A stretch of 64,000 nt of DNA from Mycobacterium simulans. GTDB taxonomy: Bacteria; Actinomycetota; Actinomycetes; Mycobacteriales; Mycobacteriaceae. The notes beneath the pieces were generated by a model. The model was given only the letters and a program-made list of their open reading frames with translations. It did no database searches and was not told where the DNA came from. The stretch is taken from NCBI RefSeq assembly GCF_900232995.1, contig NZ_OCVX01000004.1, forward strand, positions 222,126-286,125, read 5' to 3'. Numbering within the stretch: position 1 is the stretch's first letter; every line of letters begins with the position of its first letter. Shown here piece by piece: positions 42,659 through 55,560 of this stretch. A program made the position numbers and the translations under genes.

Positions 42659-44083
42659 ATGGTAGCCATGCCGATGTGGTTCGCGCTTCCGCCGGAGGTG
42701 CATTCAACGCTGTTGTCCACCGGCGCCGGCCCCGGTCCGCTGCTGGCCGCGGCGGAGGCTTGGCACGCCCTCGCCGTCCAATACACCGACATTGCAACGG
42801 AACTCGCAAGCGTTCTCGCTGCGGTTCAGGCCAGCGCGTGGGAGGGCTCGACCGCCGACCAGTTCGTGGCGGCCCATCAGCCGTTCCTCTACTGGTTGAA
42901 CCAGGCCGCCGCGGTGGCCATGGCAGCAGCCGCTGCACACGAGACGGCCGCCGCGGGTTATGCGTCCGCCTTGGCGAGCATGCCGACGCTCGCGGAACTC
43001 GCGACTAACCACGCCGTGCATGGCGCTCTAGTGGCCACCAACTTTTTCGGTATCAACGCCATCCCCATCGCTCTCAATGAGGCCGACTACCTGCGGATGT
43101 GGATCCAGGCCGCCATCACAATGAGCGTCTATCAAGCCGTCGCCCAGGACAGCGTGGCGGCGACCCCCACGACGTCGCGGGCGCCGGCGATTGTCACCGC
43201 CGAGGCCGCCCCGGCAGCCAGCAGCTTTCCCGACCCGGTGAAGATCATTCTTCAGGCCCTCCAGGATTTCCTGACGTTCCTTCGCAACCTCGCCGCCGAG
43301 ACCCTGTCGGGGCCGCTTGGCCAGTTCGTCGTTCAGGCGTTGGACTGGTTCATCTCCTTCGTGTCCGGCCCGGTGTTCAAATTCATGGCCTACCTGTTCC
43401 TGGACCCGATGATTTACTTCGGGCCGTTCACCCCAGCGCTGAGTCCTTTTGGATTGCCGGCCGGGCTCATCGGCCTGGCCGGAATTGCCGGGTTCGATGC
43501 GTTACCGCAAGAAGCGGTGCCGGTGGTCGCTGGTGTGCACTCCGATGGGTCCGGCCAGCATCTGTGGCCGGCGGCGACCGGCGCCACGCTGGCGGGCGTC
43601 AGCTCCGCTGCCGCAGCAGCACCCGCTCCGGCGCCGACCACGTCGCCGGCACCGGCGTCTCATTCGGCGCTCGGATGGAGTGCAGCCCAAGGGTTTTACG
43701 CAGTCGGCGGTCCCGACGGCGAGGGGTTCACTCCCAGTGCCCGAACGAAATCACTCGTCGCTGCCGCCGCGGATGCCGCCGCACCCGCAGCGAAAGTCCC
43801 GGCCGAGGCCGCCCTGGCGAGTGCGAAGAAAGTCGCGAGAGGGCGCGGGCGGCTGCGGCAGCACCGTTATGAATTCCTCGAAGTCGATACCCCCATGACG
43901 ATCCCGGCCGCGCCGACCGCCGAGCCGATCTCCGCCGGTGACCGTGGCTCGGGGCCGCTCGGGTTCTCCGACACAATTCCGAAATCGACGGCGGCACAAG
44001 CGAAAGGCTTCACTCGCCTCAGCCGTGGCAAATTTGACGATGCCCCGGCAGAGCCGATGCTGCCGAACACCTGGAGCGGCTAG
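42659..44083 (+). CDS. PPE37: PPE37, iron-regulated PPE protein
   Basis: 474 residues (M. tuberculosis 473) from ATG 42659, supported by GGGAG eight bases upstream. PPE domain about 1-180 (MPMWFALPPEVHSTLLST, WEGSTADQFVAAHQPFLYWL, YASALASMPTLAELATNHAV). Hydrophobic middle (FLRNLAAETLSGPLGQFVVQ, FKFMAYLFLDPMIYFGPF), then an Ala/Pro-rich stretch and a C-terminal KGFTRLSRGKFDDAPAEPML. Export through an ESX system is expected; M. tuberculosis PPE37 is linked to heme-iron use. The stop codon shares a CTAG with the stop of the decayed old metH on the other strand. Confidence 0.93.
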   Translation: MVAMPMWFALPPEVHSTLLSTGAGPGPLLAAAEAWHALAVQYTDIATELASVLAAVQASAWEGSTADQFVAAHQPFLYWLNQAAAVAMAAAAAHETAAAGYASALASMPTLAELATNHAVHGALVATNFFGINAIPIALNEADYLRMWIQAAITMSVYQAVAQDSVAATPTTSRAPAIVTAEAAPAASSFPDPVKIILQALQDFLTFLRNLAAETLSGPLGQFVVQALDWFISFVSGPVFKFMAYLFLDPMIYFGPFTPALSPFGLPAGLIGLAGIAGFDALPQEAVPVVAGVHSDGSGQHLWPAATGATLAGVSSAAAAAPAPAPTTSPAPASHSALGWSAAQGFYAVGGPDGEGFTPSARTKSLVAAAADAAAPAAKVPAEAALASAKKVARGRGRLRQHRYEFLEVDTPMTIPAAPTAEPISAGDRGSGPLGFSDTIPKSTAAQAKGFTRLSRGKFDDAPAEPMLPNTWSG

Positions 44084-44131
44084 ACGTTGAAGCATTGCCT
44101 CGGGGTGGTGTACGACGAACGCGTCGGTCGA
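44080..44131 (-). pseudogene. C-terminal scar of the old M. tuberculosis-type metH
   Basis: Minus strand: codons STDAFVVHHPEA, then after a two-base deletion FNV-stop. M. tuberculosis-type MetH, as I remember it, ends STDAFVLHHPEAKYFNV. The stop sits exactly where metH ends next to PPE37. The remaining 44132-44345 up to the intact metH shows no readable gene. Confidence 0.7.
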
Positions 44132-44345
44132 CCGTCGGCGCTGCCCGGACTGGCAGGGATCTGACAACCGCAGAAGGGCGCGATGTGCGGGTGGTGCAGC
44201 TCAAGGAGCACTGCTTCAAGTTCGACGACACCGTGCGCTCGCGACCGTCGACGAACACGGGCCGGTGTTGGAGTCCTCGATCGTCAAGCACGATGTCGCC
44301 ACGAAACCGTCTCAGAGGCCAGCGCGAACTCGACCAACGTAAGGC

Positions 44346-48131
<3,786 letters not shown>

Positions 48132-48140
48132 ATGCAATCC

Positions 48141-48228
48141 TTCCGTAGCGGAAGGCGTCCTTGAATCTGCCGAGCGTGGCGGATACCGGCAGGGACCGGG
48201 TCCCCCCAATAACCGTTGCAACGCCTCT
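48141..48228 (-). promoter_or_regulatory. candidate S-adenosylhomocysteine (SAH) riboswitch in the metH leader
   Basis: Read on the minus strand, the leader begins GAGAGGCGTTGCAACGG, has a GC-rich stem (GGGACCCGGTCCC), then GCCACGCTCGGCAG and AAGGACGCC. GGCGT at the 5' end can pair with ACGCC at the 3' end. The GCGxTGCAAC and CGCTCGGC elements resemble the conserved core of SAH riboswitches, which switch on metH, metE or ahcY when SAH rises. A short stem TTCCG-CTA-CGGAA follows just before the start. Fold not computed. Confidence 0.55.
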
Positions 48229-48269
48229 CGACCAGAAAAGTCTACGTCGTCACCCGACGTCTGGACGCC

Positions 48270-48530
48270 CAGCTCGACCTGACCCGCTGTGCGATCGCGG
48301 TGCCTTTTGAGCGCCAGCTCGCGGATCTTGGCGGCAATGTCGTAGTTGTTGGGGTTAACCCGATTGCGGCCGAACGTATTTCGTCTCGGCCGCGTCGGCG
48401 CCGGTTGGCGACATCATCGAGGCTCAGATCGGCGACTTGTAGCTGCGCCCCCATAGCACCACAAAAACGTAAGCCCACCGCCGGACGCCGCGCCAAAACG
48501 TCGAGCACATCGGTGTCGTCGGAGTGTTCG
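48270..48530 (-). pseudogene. N-terminal remnant of the old M. tuberculosis-type metH
   Basis: Minus strand, pieces in three frames: DTDVLDVLARRPAVGLRF, CGAMGAQLQVADLSLDDV, then NNYDIAAKIRELA, then KGTAIAQRV. M. tuberculosis MetH, from memory, begins DTDLLDVLSQRVMVGDGAMG, TQLQAADLTLDDF and has GDYDIADRIRDLSQKGTAIARRV about 50 residues later. Frameshifts and an internal deletion of some 50 codons are evident. Position and orientation fit the 5' end of the ancestral gene whose 3' end is at 44080-44131. 48531-48706 shows nothing further apart from the start region of the next gene. Confidence 0.75.
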
Positions 48531-48706
48531 TTGGCTTTAGAAAACGGCGGGCAAAAGGACACGGTCACATGGCAAGAATAGTCGGCCTATGGAATTTCCT
48601 CAGTCGTTGACAGCGCTCTAACAGCGATCGTGCAGTCACAGGGGCCGCATCTGCCACAGGACAGTGTCCGCATCGTCGCCGGCCCGCAAGGTCGTAGGCT
48701 GGCTAG

Positions 48707-49601
48707 GTGACTCTGCCAGATGGGGGGCCAGAGGGTGGGCTAGACGGTGGGCTGGAGGGTAGCGAAACGCTGCCGGAGCTGCACAACACCGTCGTCGTCG
48801 CGGCATTCGAGGGCTGGAACGATGCCGGCGACGCGGCCAGCGATGCGGTGGCGCACTTGGCTGCCTCATGGAATGCGGCCCCGATCGTCGCGATCGACGA
48901 CGAGGCTTACTACGACTACCAGGTGAATCGTCCGGTCATCCGGCAAGTCGATGGGGTTACTCGGGAGCTGGCGTGGCCGGCGATGCGGATCTCACACTGC
49001 CGACCGCCCGGTAGCGACCGCGACGTCGTGCTGATGTATGGGGTGGAGCCGAACATGCGTTGGCGCACCTTTTGCGATGAACTACTGGCCATCATCGACA
49101 AACTCAATGTCGACACCGTCGTGATCCTGGGGGCACTGCTGGCCGATACCCCCCATACGCGGCCGGTGCCGGTCACCGGGGCGGCTTACTCATCCGAGTC
49201 GGCACGGCTGTTCGGCTTGGAGGAAACCCGCTACGAGGGCCCGACCGGGATCGCCGGAGTGTTTCAATACGCCTGTGTGGCGGCCGGCATCCCGGCGGTG
49301 ACGTTCTGGGCGGCGGTACCGCACTACGTGTCGCAGCCACCGAACCCGAAGGCGACGGTGGCGCTGCTGCACAGAGTCGAGGACGTGCTGGATATCGAGG
49401 TGCCGCTGGGCGATCTGCCCGCGCAGGCCGAAGCATGGGAGCGCGAGATTACCGAGATGACCGCCGAAGACGAGGAATTGGCTGATTACGTGCAGGCGCT
49501 CGAGCAACACGGCGACGCGGAGCTTGACGTCAACGACGCTCTCGGCAAGATCGACGGCGACGCGCTAGCCGCGGAGTTCGAACGCTATCTGCGGCGGCGC
49601 C
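48707..49601 (+). CDS. PAC2-family protein, Rv2125-like, 3' end lost to adapter
   Basis: From GTG 48707, 298 codons of genuine sequence. Gly/Glu-rich start, then a PAC2 (proteasome-assembly-chaperone-like) domain: NTVVVAAFEGWNDAGDAASD, YYDYQVNRPVIRQVDGVTRE, TVVILGALLADTPHTRPVPV, GIAGVFQYACVAAGIPAVTF, and a C-terminal helical region ending LAAEFERYLRRR. Rv2125 has 292 residues and ends a few residues beyond this point, so only the last codons and stop are missing. The apparent continuation to 49978 is adapter and antisense PGRS. Role unknown; an ATP-grasp or proteasome link has been suggested for the family. Confidence 0.88.
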
Positions 49602-49676
49602 TTTTTTTTACAAGCAGAGCCCGCCAAACGACTTTTCCCCCTTCCCCGTGGCCCGGAGGATGTGTAAAAGAGACAG
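49602..49676. other. assembly artefact: Nextera P7/read-2 adapter
   Basis: Eight T (complement of the poly-A often read past the adapter end) lead into CAAGCAGA at 49611 and end at 49676 with a 19-base sequence matching the Tn5 mosaic end at 17 positions. From 49611 to 49676 is 66 bases, exactly 24 (P7) + 8 (index) + 34 (read-2 adapter with mosaic end), with scattered mismatches. Not genomic. It joins the ends of two convergent genes, whose adjacency is otherwise as in M. tuberculosis. Confidence 0.95.
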
Positions 49677-51095
49677 GACCGGCATCCCCCCGGCCCCGCC
49701 AGCGCCACCCTGACCCCCAATGCCGCCGACGCCACCGAACGCACCGCTGTTGCCGTTACCTCCGGTACCACCGTCGCCACCGACGGCGAAACCGCCGACC
49801 GCCACGCCGCTGCCACCCATTCCGCCGTCGCCGCCTACGCCGCCGGGGGCGCCGGCACCTCCGGCGCCACCAACGCCGCCATTGCCACCGGCGCCACCAT
49901 TGCCGATCAGCAGCCCGCCGTGACCGCCGGCGCCACCGGCACCGCCGACGCCACCGACGCCGCCGTGCACGTCACTGAAGTTGCCGTTGCCACCAGTACC
50001 GCCATCACCGGCCACGGCGCCATTGCCGGGGGCCTGGGCGACCCCGCCTCGTCCGCCTGTGCCCCCCGCACCGCCGGCGGCCGCGGCGTCACCGCCCCTA
50101 CCACCGTCGCCACCGAAAGCGCTGCCAGAAGTGGCTGTCGCGACACCACCCTCCCCGCCCGTGCCGCCGTTACCCCCAAGGCCACCCTCACCGCCAGCAC
50201 CGCTCGTGGCATTGCCTGATACTTGCGAGACGGCGGACCCGCCTTGCCCGCCGGTGCCTCCGGTGGCGCCGGTTAGTCCGGTAGCACCAGCTCCCCCTAG
50301 ACCACCGGTGGCATTTCCATCCTCGACGTCGCCAACGCCCACTACGCCAGGCGCCGCCGCGTTAGCGCTGACGGTCGGGTTGACCCCATCTGCCCCGGTG
50401 ACGCCAATGCCGCCATGCCCACCGCTTCCGCCGCTACCGAACACGATGGCGCTGCCGCCGTTACCGCCGTGCCCTGCGATGCCCCCATTGATGCCCGCCA
50501 CAGCAGACCCGCCTTGCCCTCCTGGGCCGCCATTGCCGAACAACAAGCCGCCGGTGCCGCCGTTGCCGCCGGCCCCGCCGGCCCCACCTGCGCCGCCGGC
50601 CCCGCCGTTGCCGAACAATCCGGCGCTGCCGCCGATGCCGCCCGCCTGGCCAGGCGCGCCCGCGCCGCCGTTGCCGCCGTTGCCGAACAACAGCCCGCCG
50701 GCCCCGCCGGCCCGCCCGGGCCCACCGTTGGTGCCGTCGCCGATCAACGGGCGGCCCAACAGCAGCTGGGTGGGCGCGTTTATCAGGTTGAGCGCCTCTT
50801 GCATCGGCGTGGCGGCGGCAGCCTCGGTCGCCGCATATAGTCCGCCGCCGGCGGTCAATGCCTGCACAAACTGTTCGTGATACGCCGCCGCCTGCGCGCT
50901 GATCGCCTGATAGGCCTGTGCATGACCACCGAGCAGAGCCGCAATGGTCGCCGATACTTCATCTGCGGCGGCTGCCGCCAGGCCTGTCGTCGAGGCCGCC
51001 GCGGCCGAGTTGGCCGCGGTGATCGCCGAACCGATTCCCGTCAAATCTGAGGCCGCCACGGCGAGCACCGACGGTGTCGCGATCACAAAGGACAT
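49677..51095 (-). CDS. PE_PGRS protein (PE_PGRS37 position), 3' end lost to adapter
   Basis: From ATG 51095 with GGAGG five bases upstream. PE domain about 1-95 (MSFVIATPSVLAVAASDL, ADEVSATIAALLGGHAQAYQ, AAYHEQFVQALTAGG), linker LLLGRPLIGDGTNGGPG, then about 350 residues of PGRS repeats (GGLLFGNGGNGGAGAPGQAG). About 470 genuine codons; the last readable residues before the artefact are GGQGGAGGAGGM. The true C-terminus is unknown. Same place as Rv2126c, between the Rv2125-like gene and the Rv2129c region, but ansP1 and Rv2128 are absent to its right. Confidence 0.86.
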
Positions 51096-51285
51096 GTTGC
51101 CTCCGCTCAATCACGGCCACCCGGCCATCACCCGGTGAATTATCGAGCCAGGCGGCAACACGCAGATCGTACGCCGTACGACGACCACACGCGGCGACTT
51201 TGGCGTTCACCTTGGGCCGTAGCGGGCTATCGTGTAATACCCAGGCGGCGAAGGCGTTTGCGCTGTGCAGCCGAACCGTTTCTCA

Positions 51286-52512
51286 TCAAGGCACCGAGTC
51301 CTCGGCAGCCGTTGGCGAGCTGTCGGAATCCTCGCCACCCGGACGCAGCGTCGCGATCACGGCGGTGGGTTCGCCGACCAACCGGGCACTGATGCGCCGG
51401 CTGACTATGGGAAGCCACGCCAACCGCAGCGCGGCACGTCGGAGCCGGAGCTGCGACGACGATGCCGGCAAGAACCAGCCGGCGGAATCGCGACCGCCCC
51501 TCTGTTTCTCCTCGACCACCGGACGCCAAAGCCGCTCGTAGAAGTCCAACGCACGGTCCACTGACGACGTTCTGCGTAGCTGTTCGGCGAGCACATAAGC
51601 GCCAGCAACCGCCAGTGAAGCGCCCTGCCCAGCGAACAGCGACACCGCCGAGCAGGCGTCGCCAATCAGTATCACCCGGTTCTTGCTCCAGCGCGGCATC
51701 TCGATCTGCGCGACCTGGTCGTAGTAGATCTCCTCCGATCTGGGGCATCGCCGCAACGCCTCGGGCACCAACCATCCCATGCCCGCATATTTATCCCGGA
51801 TGGCGGCGCGGGTGTCGTGTGGCAGCTTCGGATCGGACGTGCGATGCACGGCGAACACCGCAATCCTGTTGTCTTGCAACATATAGAAGCCCATCTGGCG
51901 GTCGGCAGTGTCGGTGAGGACGAACCGATCCCGCGTAGTCTCACCGACGTCGGGTGCGTCGAACACAAAGGCGGCGCAATGGAACCCGAGGTAGCGCAGA
52001 TACTGCGACTCGGCACCGAATACCAACTCCCGCACGGTCGAGTGAATGCCGTCGGCGCCGACCAAGAGATCGGCATCAAGCTCCGCTCCGTCGTCCAGCG
52101 TCACCGTCACCCCATCATCTCGGTGCGACACCTTGGACAGCGATCTACCAATGCGCAGGTCCACATTCCGGGGAAGGTTGTCCCGCAACACCTTTTCCAG
52201 GTCGGGTCGCATGACGCTGCACAGCCGCCCGTCCAGTGCCTTCGCCATCTCCCCGTAGGGCAGACCGACTCGTCGGCGACCGTGCTCGTCGACAAGGCTG
52301 GCTGCGTCGATGCGGTATGCGACCTCCTGAATTGCAGGCAGGACCCCGATCGCCTCGGCAGCCTCGTATCCGGAACCGAAAAAATCGATCATGTGGCCGT
52401 GCGCCCTGGGAGTGGATGAGCGGTCCAGGACCACCACCTCCGCGCCGAGCGCCGACATTCGTTCCGCCACGGCAAGACCGGCGATTCCGGCTCCGCAAAT
52501 AGCCACTTTCAC
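51286..52512 (-). CDS. FAD-dependent monooxygenase (PHBH fold)
   Basis: 408 residues from ATG 52512. FAD dinucleotide motif MKVAICGAGIAGLAVAERMS, DG motif LLVGADGIHSTVRELVFG about 150-168, and GD motif RVILIGDACSAVSLFAGQGA about 285-305: a single-component class A flavoprotein hydroxylase. N-terminal HGHMIDFFGSGYEAAEAIGV is typical of the group near tetracycline- and aromatic-ring-hydroxylating enzymes. Substrate unknown. It lies seven bases downstream of the SDR gene on the same strand, suggesting a shared pathway. Not at this position in M. tuberculosis as I know it. Confidence 0.85.
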   Translation of the reverse strand: MKVAICGAGIAGLAVAERMSALGAEVVVLDRSSTPRAHGHMIDFFGSGYEAAEAIGVLPAIQEVAYRIDAASLVDEHGRRRVGLPYGEMAKALDGRLCSVMRPDLEKVLRDNLPRNVDLRIGRSLSKVSHRDDGVTVTLDDGAELDADLLVGADGIHSTVRELVFGAESQYLRYLGFHCAAFVFDAPDVGETTRDRFVLTDTADRQMGFYMLQDNRIAVFAVHRTSDPKLPHDTRAAIRDKYAGMGWLVPEALRRCPRSEEIYYDQVAQIEMPRWSKNRVILIGDACSAVSLFAGQGASLAVAGAYVLAEQLRRTSSVDRALDFYERLWRPVVEEKQRGGRDSAGWFLPASSSQLRLRRAALRLAWLPIVSRRISARLVGEPTAVIATLRPGGEDSDSSPTAAEDSVP

Positions 52513-52518
52513 GGGCTA

Positions 52519-53397
52519 TTAGCTCTCCAAGGTCTCGTTGTAGGCGCTGGCGGAACGGCCGAGCGCGGCGACCTCGGCGTCCAGGCGGGGCACTAGCTCG
52601 GCGGCGGCTTTGCGGACGGGCAGTTCACCGATCCGGAGTGACAGCACCGGCTTTACCCAACGGGCCCCGCCCACCCAACTCGGGCAGTACACGCGCGACT
52701 TGCGGCCCTCGATGCCCTTGACGAAAGCCACCGCGCACTTGTTCACCGACGTGGTCTTGTTCAACGGCCAGGGCAGTCGGGTCAGGAGTTCGCTGAACGC
52801 CGGCAAGTCAGCCCTGGTGTCGCGAACCAGGGCGGTGTCGATCCAGGACATGTGGGCCGAGCCGACGCTGACACCGCGGTGGGCGACCTCCAATCGCAGG
52901 GCGTTGGCGAAGATTTCGACTGCGGCCTTGGTTGCGTTGTACGGCGCCAGGCCGGGACACGCCGTGTATGCCGCCAACGACGAGACGACGAGGACATAGC
53001 CACGACGCTCGATCACCGCCGGTAGGGTGGCCCGCACGGTGTGAAAGACACCAAGCACGTTGACATCCAACACGCGCTTGAATGCCTCGGGCTCGACCTG
53101 CAGCACGGAGCCGTAGCTGGCGATTCCGGCATTGGCCACGACAACATCGATGCCGCCGAACTTTTCGACGGCTTGATCGGCCGCGGACTGCATGGCAGGC
53201 AAGTCGCGTACGTCGGCAACCACGGTCAGCAGGCGGTCATCGCCATCGAGTTCGGCGTTAATCGTGGCCAGCTCTGCCCTGCCGAGATCGATCAGCACGA
53301 GTTTGGCGCCTTTATTGTGCAGTCGGCGCGCGACCTCAGCCCCGATTCCCCTGGCAGCACCCGTGATGAAGACGACCTTGTCTTGCAGCGATGTCAT
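52519..53397 (-). CDS. short-chain dehydrogenase/reductase, Rv2129c-like
   Basis: 292 residues from ATG 53397. Classical SDR: cofactor motif VVFITGAARGIGAEVARRLH about 8-27, Asp after the second strand (LVLIDLGRAELATI, favouring NAD), NAG motif VVVANAGIASYGS about 87-99, Ser-Tyr-Lys triad in VVSSLAAYTACPGLAPYNAT-K about 137-157. The C-terminal extension SRVYCPSWVGGARWVKP is longer than the minimal fold. Probably oxidises or reduces an alcohol/ketone together with the adjacent monooxygenase. Equivalent in place to Rv2129c. Confidence 0.9.
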   Translation of the reverse strand: MTSLQDKVVFITGAARGIGAEVARRLHNKGAKLVLIDLGRAELATINAELDGDDRLLTVVADVRDLPAMQSAADQAVEKFGGIDVVVANAGIASYGSVLQVEPEAFKRVLDVNVLGVFHTVRATLPAVIERRGYVLVVSSLAAYTACPGLAPYNATKAAVEIFANALRLEVAHRGVSVGSAHMSWIDTALVRDTRADLPAFSELLTRLPWPLNKTTSVNKCAVAFVKGIEGRKSRVYCPSWVGGARWVKPVLSLRIGELPVRKAAAELVPRLDAEVAALGRSASAYNETLES

Positions 53398-53421
53398 GGC
53401 CGAAAACGTACCACCGTGCGC

Positions 53422-54666
53422 TTACAGGACCACCCCGAGCAAGGCATCGATTGCGGTTGCCAGCAACTTTGGCGCCTGGGCGTCGTGGCCGCCGTACTCG
53501 AGCGCATCGGTGGTCCAACCATCCAGTGCGGCAATCGCTTTGGGCGTGTCGAGATCATCGGCGAGGTAGCGGCGAACCCGGGCAATAGCGTCGGCGGCGT
53601 CCGGGCCCGCGGGCAGTGCGGTCGCGGTACGCCAGCGTTGCAGCCTGGCGGTCGCCTCGTCGAGGACCTCCTGGCTCCAAAGGCGATCCATACGGTAGTG
53701 CCCGGCAAGCAGACCAAGCCGGACCGCCGCAGGTTCAACCCCCTGAGCGCGCAGGCCTGATACCAACACCAGATTGCCGCGGCTCTTGGACATCTTGTGC
53801 CCGGCCCAGCCGATCATCCCGGCGTGCACGTAGTGGCGCGCGAATCTCCTTTCGCCGCTGACACATTCGGCATGCGCAGCGGTGAACTCGTGATGCGGAA
53901 AGATCAGGTCGCTGCCGCCACCCTGGATGTCCAGGCCGCTGCCGATACGGCTGAGCGCGATCGCGGCGCATTCGACGTGCCAGCCCGGCCGGCCAGGCCC
54001 GAACGGCGACGGCCAGGTGGGCTCCCCGGGCCGCGCTGAGCGCCATAGCAGAGCGTCCAACTCGTCGGTTTTGCCGGGCCGACGCGGGTCCCCACCGCGC
54101 TGCTCGAACAGCCGCAGCATGGTGTCGCGGTCATAGCCCGACTCGTAGCCGAACTGCAGCGTTGCGTCAGCCCGGTAGTAGATGTCCTGGTGCCCCCCTA
54201 TTTCCGGATCGATCACGTAGGCCGCCCCGGAGGCGAGCATCTTCTCGATCAGCTCGACCATTTCGGCAACCGCGTCGGTGGCTGCGATGTACTCGTGGGG
54301 CGGCAATACCCGCAGCGCGTGCATGTCGTCGCGAAAGAGCTCGACCTCGCGCTCGGCGAGGTCGCGCCAGTCGACGCCGTCGCGATCGGCGCGCTCGAAC
54401 AACGGATCGTCGACATCGGTGACGTTCTGCACGTAGAGCACGTCGTGACCGAGGTCCAGCCATATCCGATGTATCAGATCGAACGCCAGGTAGGTGGCGG
54501 CGTGGCCCAGATGGGTGGCGTCGTAGGGGGTAATGCCGCAGACGTACATGGTGGCTTTGCTACCGGGAGTCACCGGGCGCACCTGCCGATCGGCGGTGTC
54601 GTACAGCCGTAGCTCAGGACCGCGTCCCGGTAGCGCGGGGACCGGTACGGGGGGCCACGACTTCAT
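53422..54666 (-). CDS. mshC: MshC, cysteine:GlcN-Ins ligase (mycothiol synthesis)
   Basis: 414 residues from ATG 54666, the M. tuberculosis length. Cysteinyl-tRNA synthetase-like: zinc and HIGH-type motif MYVCGITPYDATHLGHAATY about 40-59, zinc ligands near WHVECAAIALSRIG and FPHHEFTAAHAECVSGE, KMSKS loop WAGHKMSKSRGNLVLV. No anticodon-binding domain, only a short helical C-terminus. Joins cysteine to glucosaminyl-inositol using ATP, the third committed step of mycothiol synthesis; cytoplasmic. Confidence 0.95.
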   Translation of the reverse strand: MKSWPPVPVPALPGRGPELRLYDTADRQVRPVTPGSKATMYVCGITPYDATHLGHAATYLAFDLIHRIWLDLGHDVLYVQNVTDVDDPLFERADRDGVDWRDLAEREVELFRDDMHALRVLPPHEYIAATDAVAEMVELIEKMLASGAAYVIDPEIGGHQDIYYRADATLQFGYESGYDRDTMLRLFEQRGGDPRRPGKTDELDALLWRSARPGEPTWPSPFGPGRPGWHVECAAIALSRIGSGLDIQGGGSDLIFPHHEFTAAHAECVSGERRFARHYVHAGMIGWAGHKMSKSRGNLVLVSGLRAQGVEPAAVRLGLLAGHYRMDRLWSQEVLDEATARLQRWRTATALPAGPDAADAIARVRRYLADDLDTPKAIAALDGWTTDALEYGGHDAQAPKLLATAIDALLGVVL

Positions 54667-54761
54667 GCCGTCGACTTTAATGGCGCCGAGCCTGCGCTAA
54701 GCGCCTGTCCAAGGCCCAATCGGCAGCGGTGAGCGCAGTCTGGACGGTCTGGACGCAACAT

Positions 54762-55529
54762 CTAGCTCCAGGCCCGCCGGATAGCGTCGAGCAGGATCGG
54801 AGCTAGCTCGGCACGACACATCACGAAGTCGGGCAGGTAGGGGTCATACTGGTTGTAGCGCAGCGGCGAGCCGTCCAGACGCGACGCATGCATGCCCGCG
54901 GCAAGCACCACACCCGCCGGCGCCGCCGAGTCCCATTCCCATTGACCGCCGGCGTGCAGGTAGGCGTCAACATGACCATCGATCAAGGCCATGGCTTTGG
55001 CACCGGCTGAACCGATGGCGACCGGTTGGATGGCTAGCTTCTGCCGAATGCGGTGCAGCACCGCAGGTGGCCGGGTGGCGCTGACGGCAATCCGCAGCGT
55101 GCCGGGAACACCGACCCGGGCGGCGTTGGCGGTCACGGTGTCACTGCGGTAAATCATGTTTCCGCGGGCCGGCAACGCCACCGCGGCGTCAGTAATCTCC
55201 GGCCGCCCGTCGGTGGGACGCTGCCAGAGCGCAATATGTACTGCCCAGTCGTCGCGTCCGGGCGTGGAGAACTCCCGAGTGCCGTCCAGCGGGTCGATGA
55301 TCCACACCCGGTCGGACTGCAGCCGAGCCAGATCGTCGTGGGCTTCCTCACTTAGCACCGCATCGTTGGGCCGCTCGGCCCGGAGCCGTCGCAGGATCAG
55401 CTCGTTTGCGTGGAAATCACCCGCATCGCCGAGCGCCCATGGCTGCCCGAACCCGACCTCATCGCGCACTTGCAGCAGCAGCTTTCCTGCGTCGGCAGCG
55501 AGGTCGGCGGCCAGCGCGGCGTCAGTCAC
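54762..55529 (-). CDS. cysQ: CysQ, 3'-phosphoadenosine-5'-phosphate phosphatase
   Basis: 255 residues from ATG or nearby start 55529. Inositol monophosphatase fold: Glu of VLSEEAHDD, metal motif DPLDGTREFSTPGRDDWAVH about 77-96, C-terminal WEWDSAAPAGVVLAAG about 196-211. Hydrolyses PAP to AMP and phosphate (and can act on inositol phosphates), draining the by-product of sulfate assimilation. The M. tuberculosis protein is 267, so the start may be a few codons off. Downstream of Rv2133c-like genes on the same strand. Confidence 0.92.
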   Translation of the reverse strand: MTDAALAADLAADAGKLLLQVRDEVGFGQPWALGDAGDFHANELILRRLRAERPNDAVLSEEAHDDLARLQSDRVWIIDPLDGTREFSTPGRDDWAVHIALWQRPTDGRPEITDAAVALPARGNMIYRSDTVTANAARVGVPGTLRIAVSATRPPAVLHRIRQKLAIQPVAIGSAGAKAMALIDGHVDAYLHAGGQWEWDSAAPAGVVLAAGMHASRLDGSPLRYNQYDPYLPDFVMCRAELAPILLDAIRRAWS

Positions 55530-55560
55530 CGCTTCAGTATCGCGGACGGCAGAGCTCGGC

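Noticed and set aside
49602..49978. Apparent 130-residue Arg/His-rich C-terminal extension of the Rv2125-like protein.
   Set aside because: It is translation of adapter sequence and of the antisense strand of PGRS repeats.
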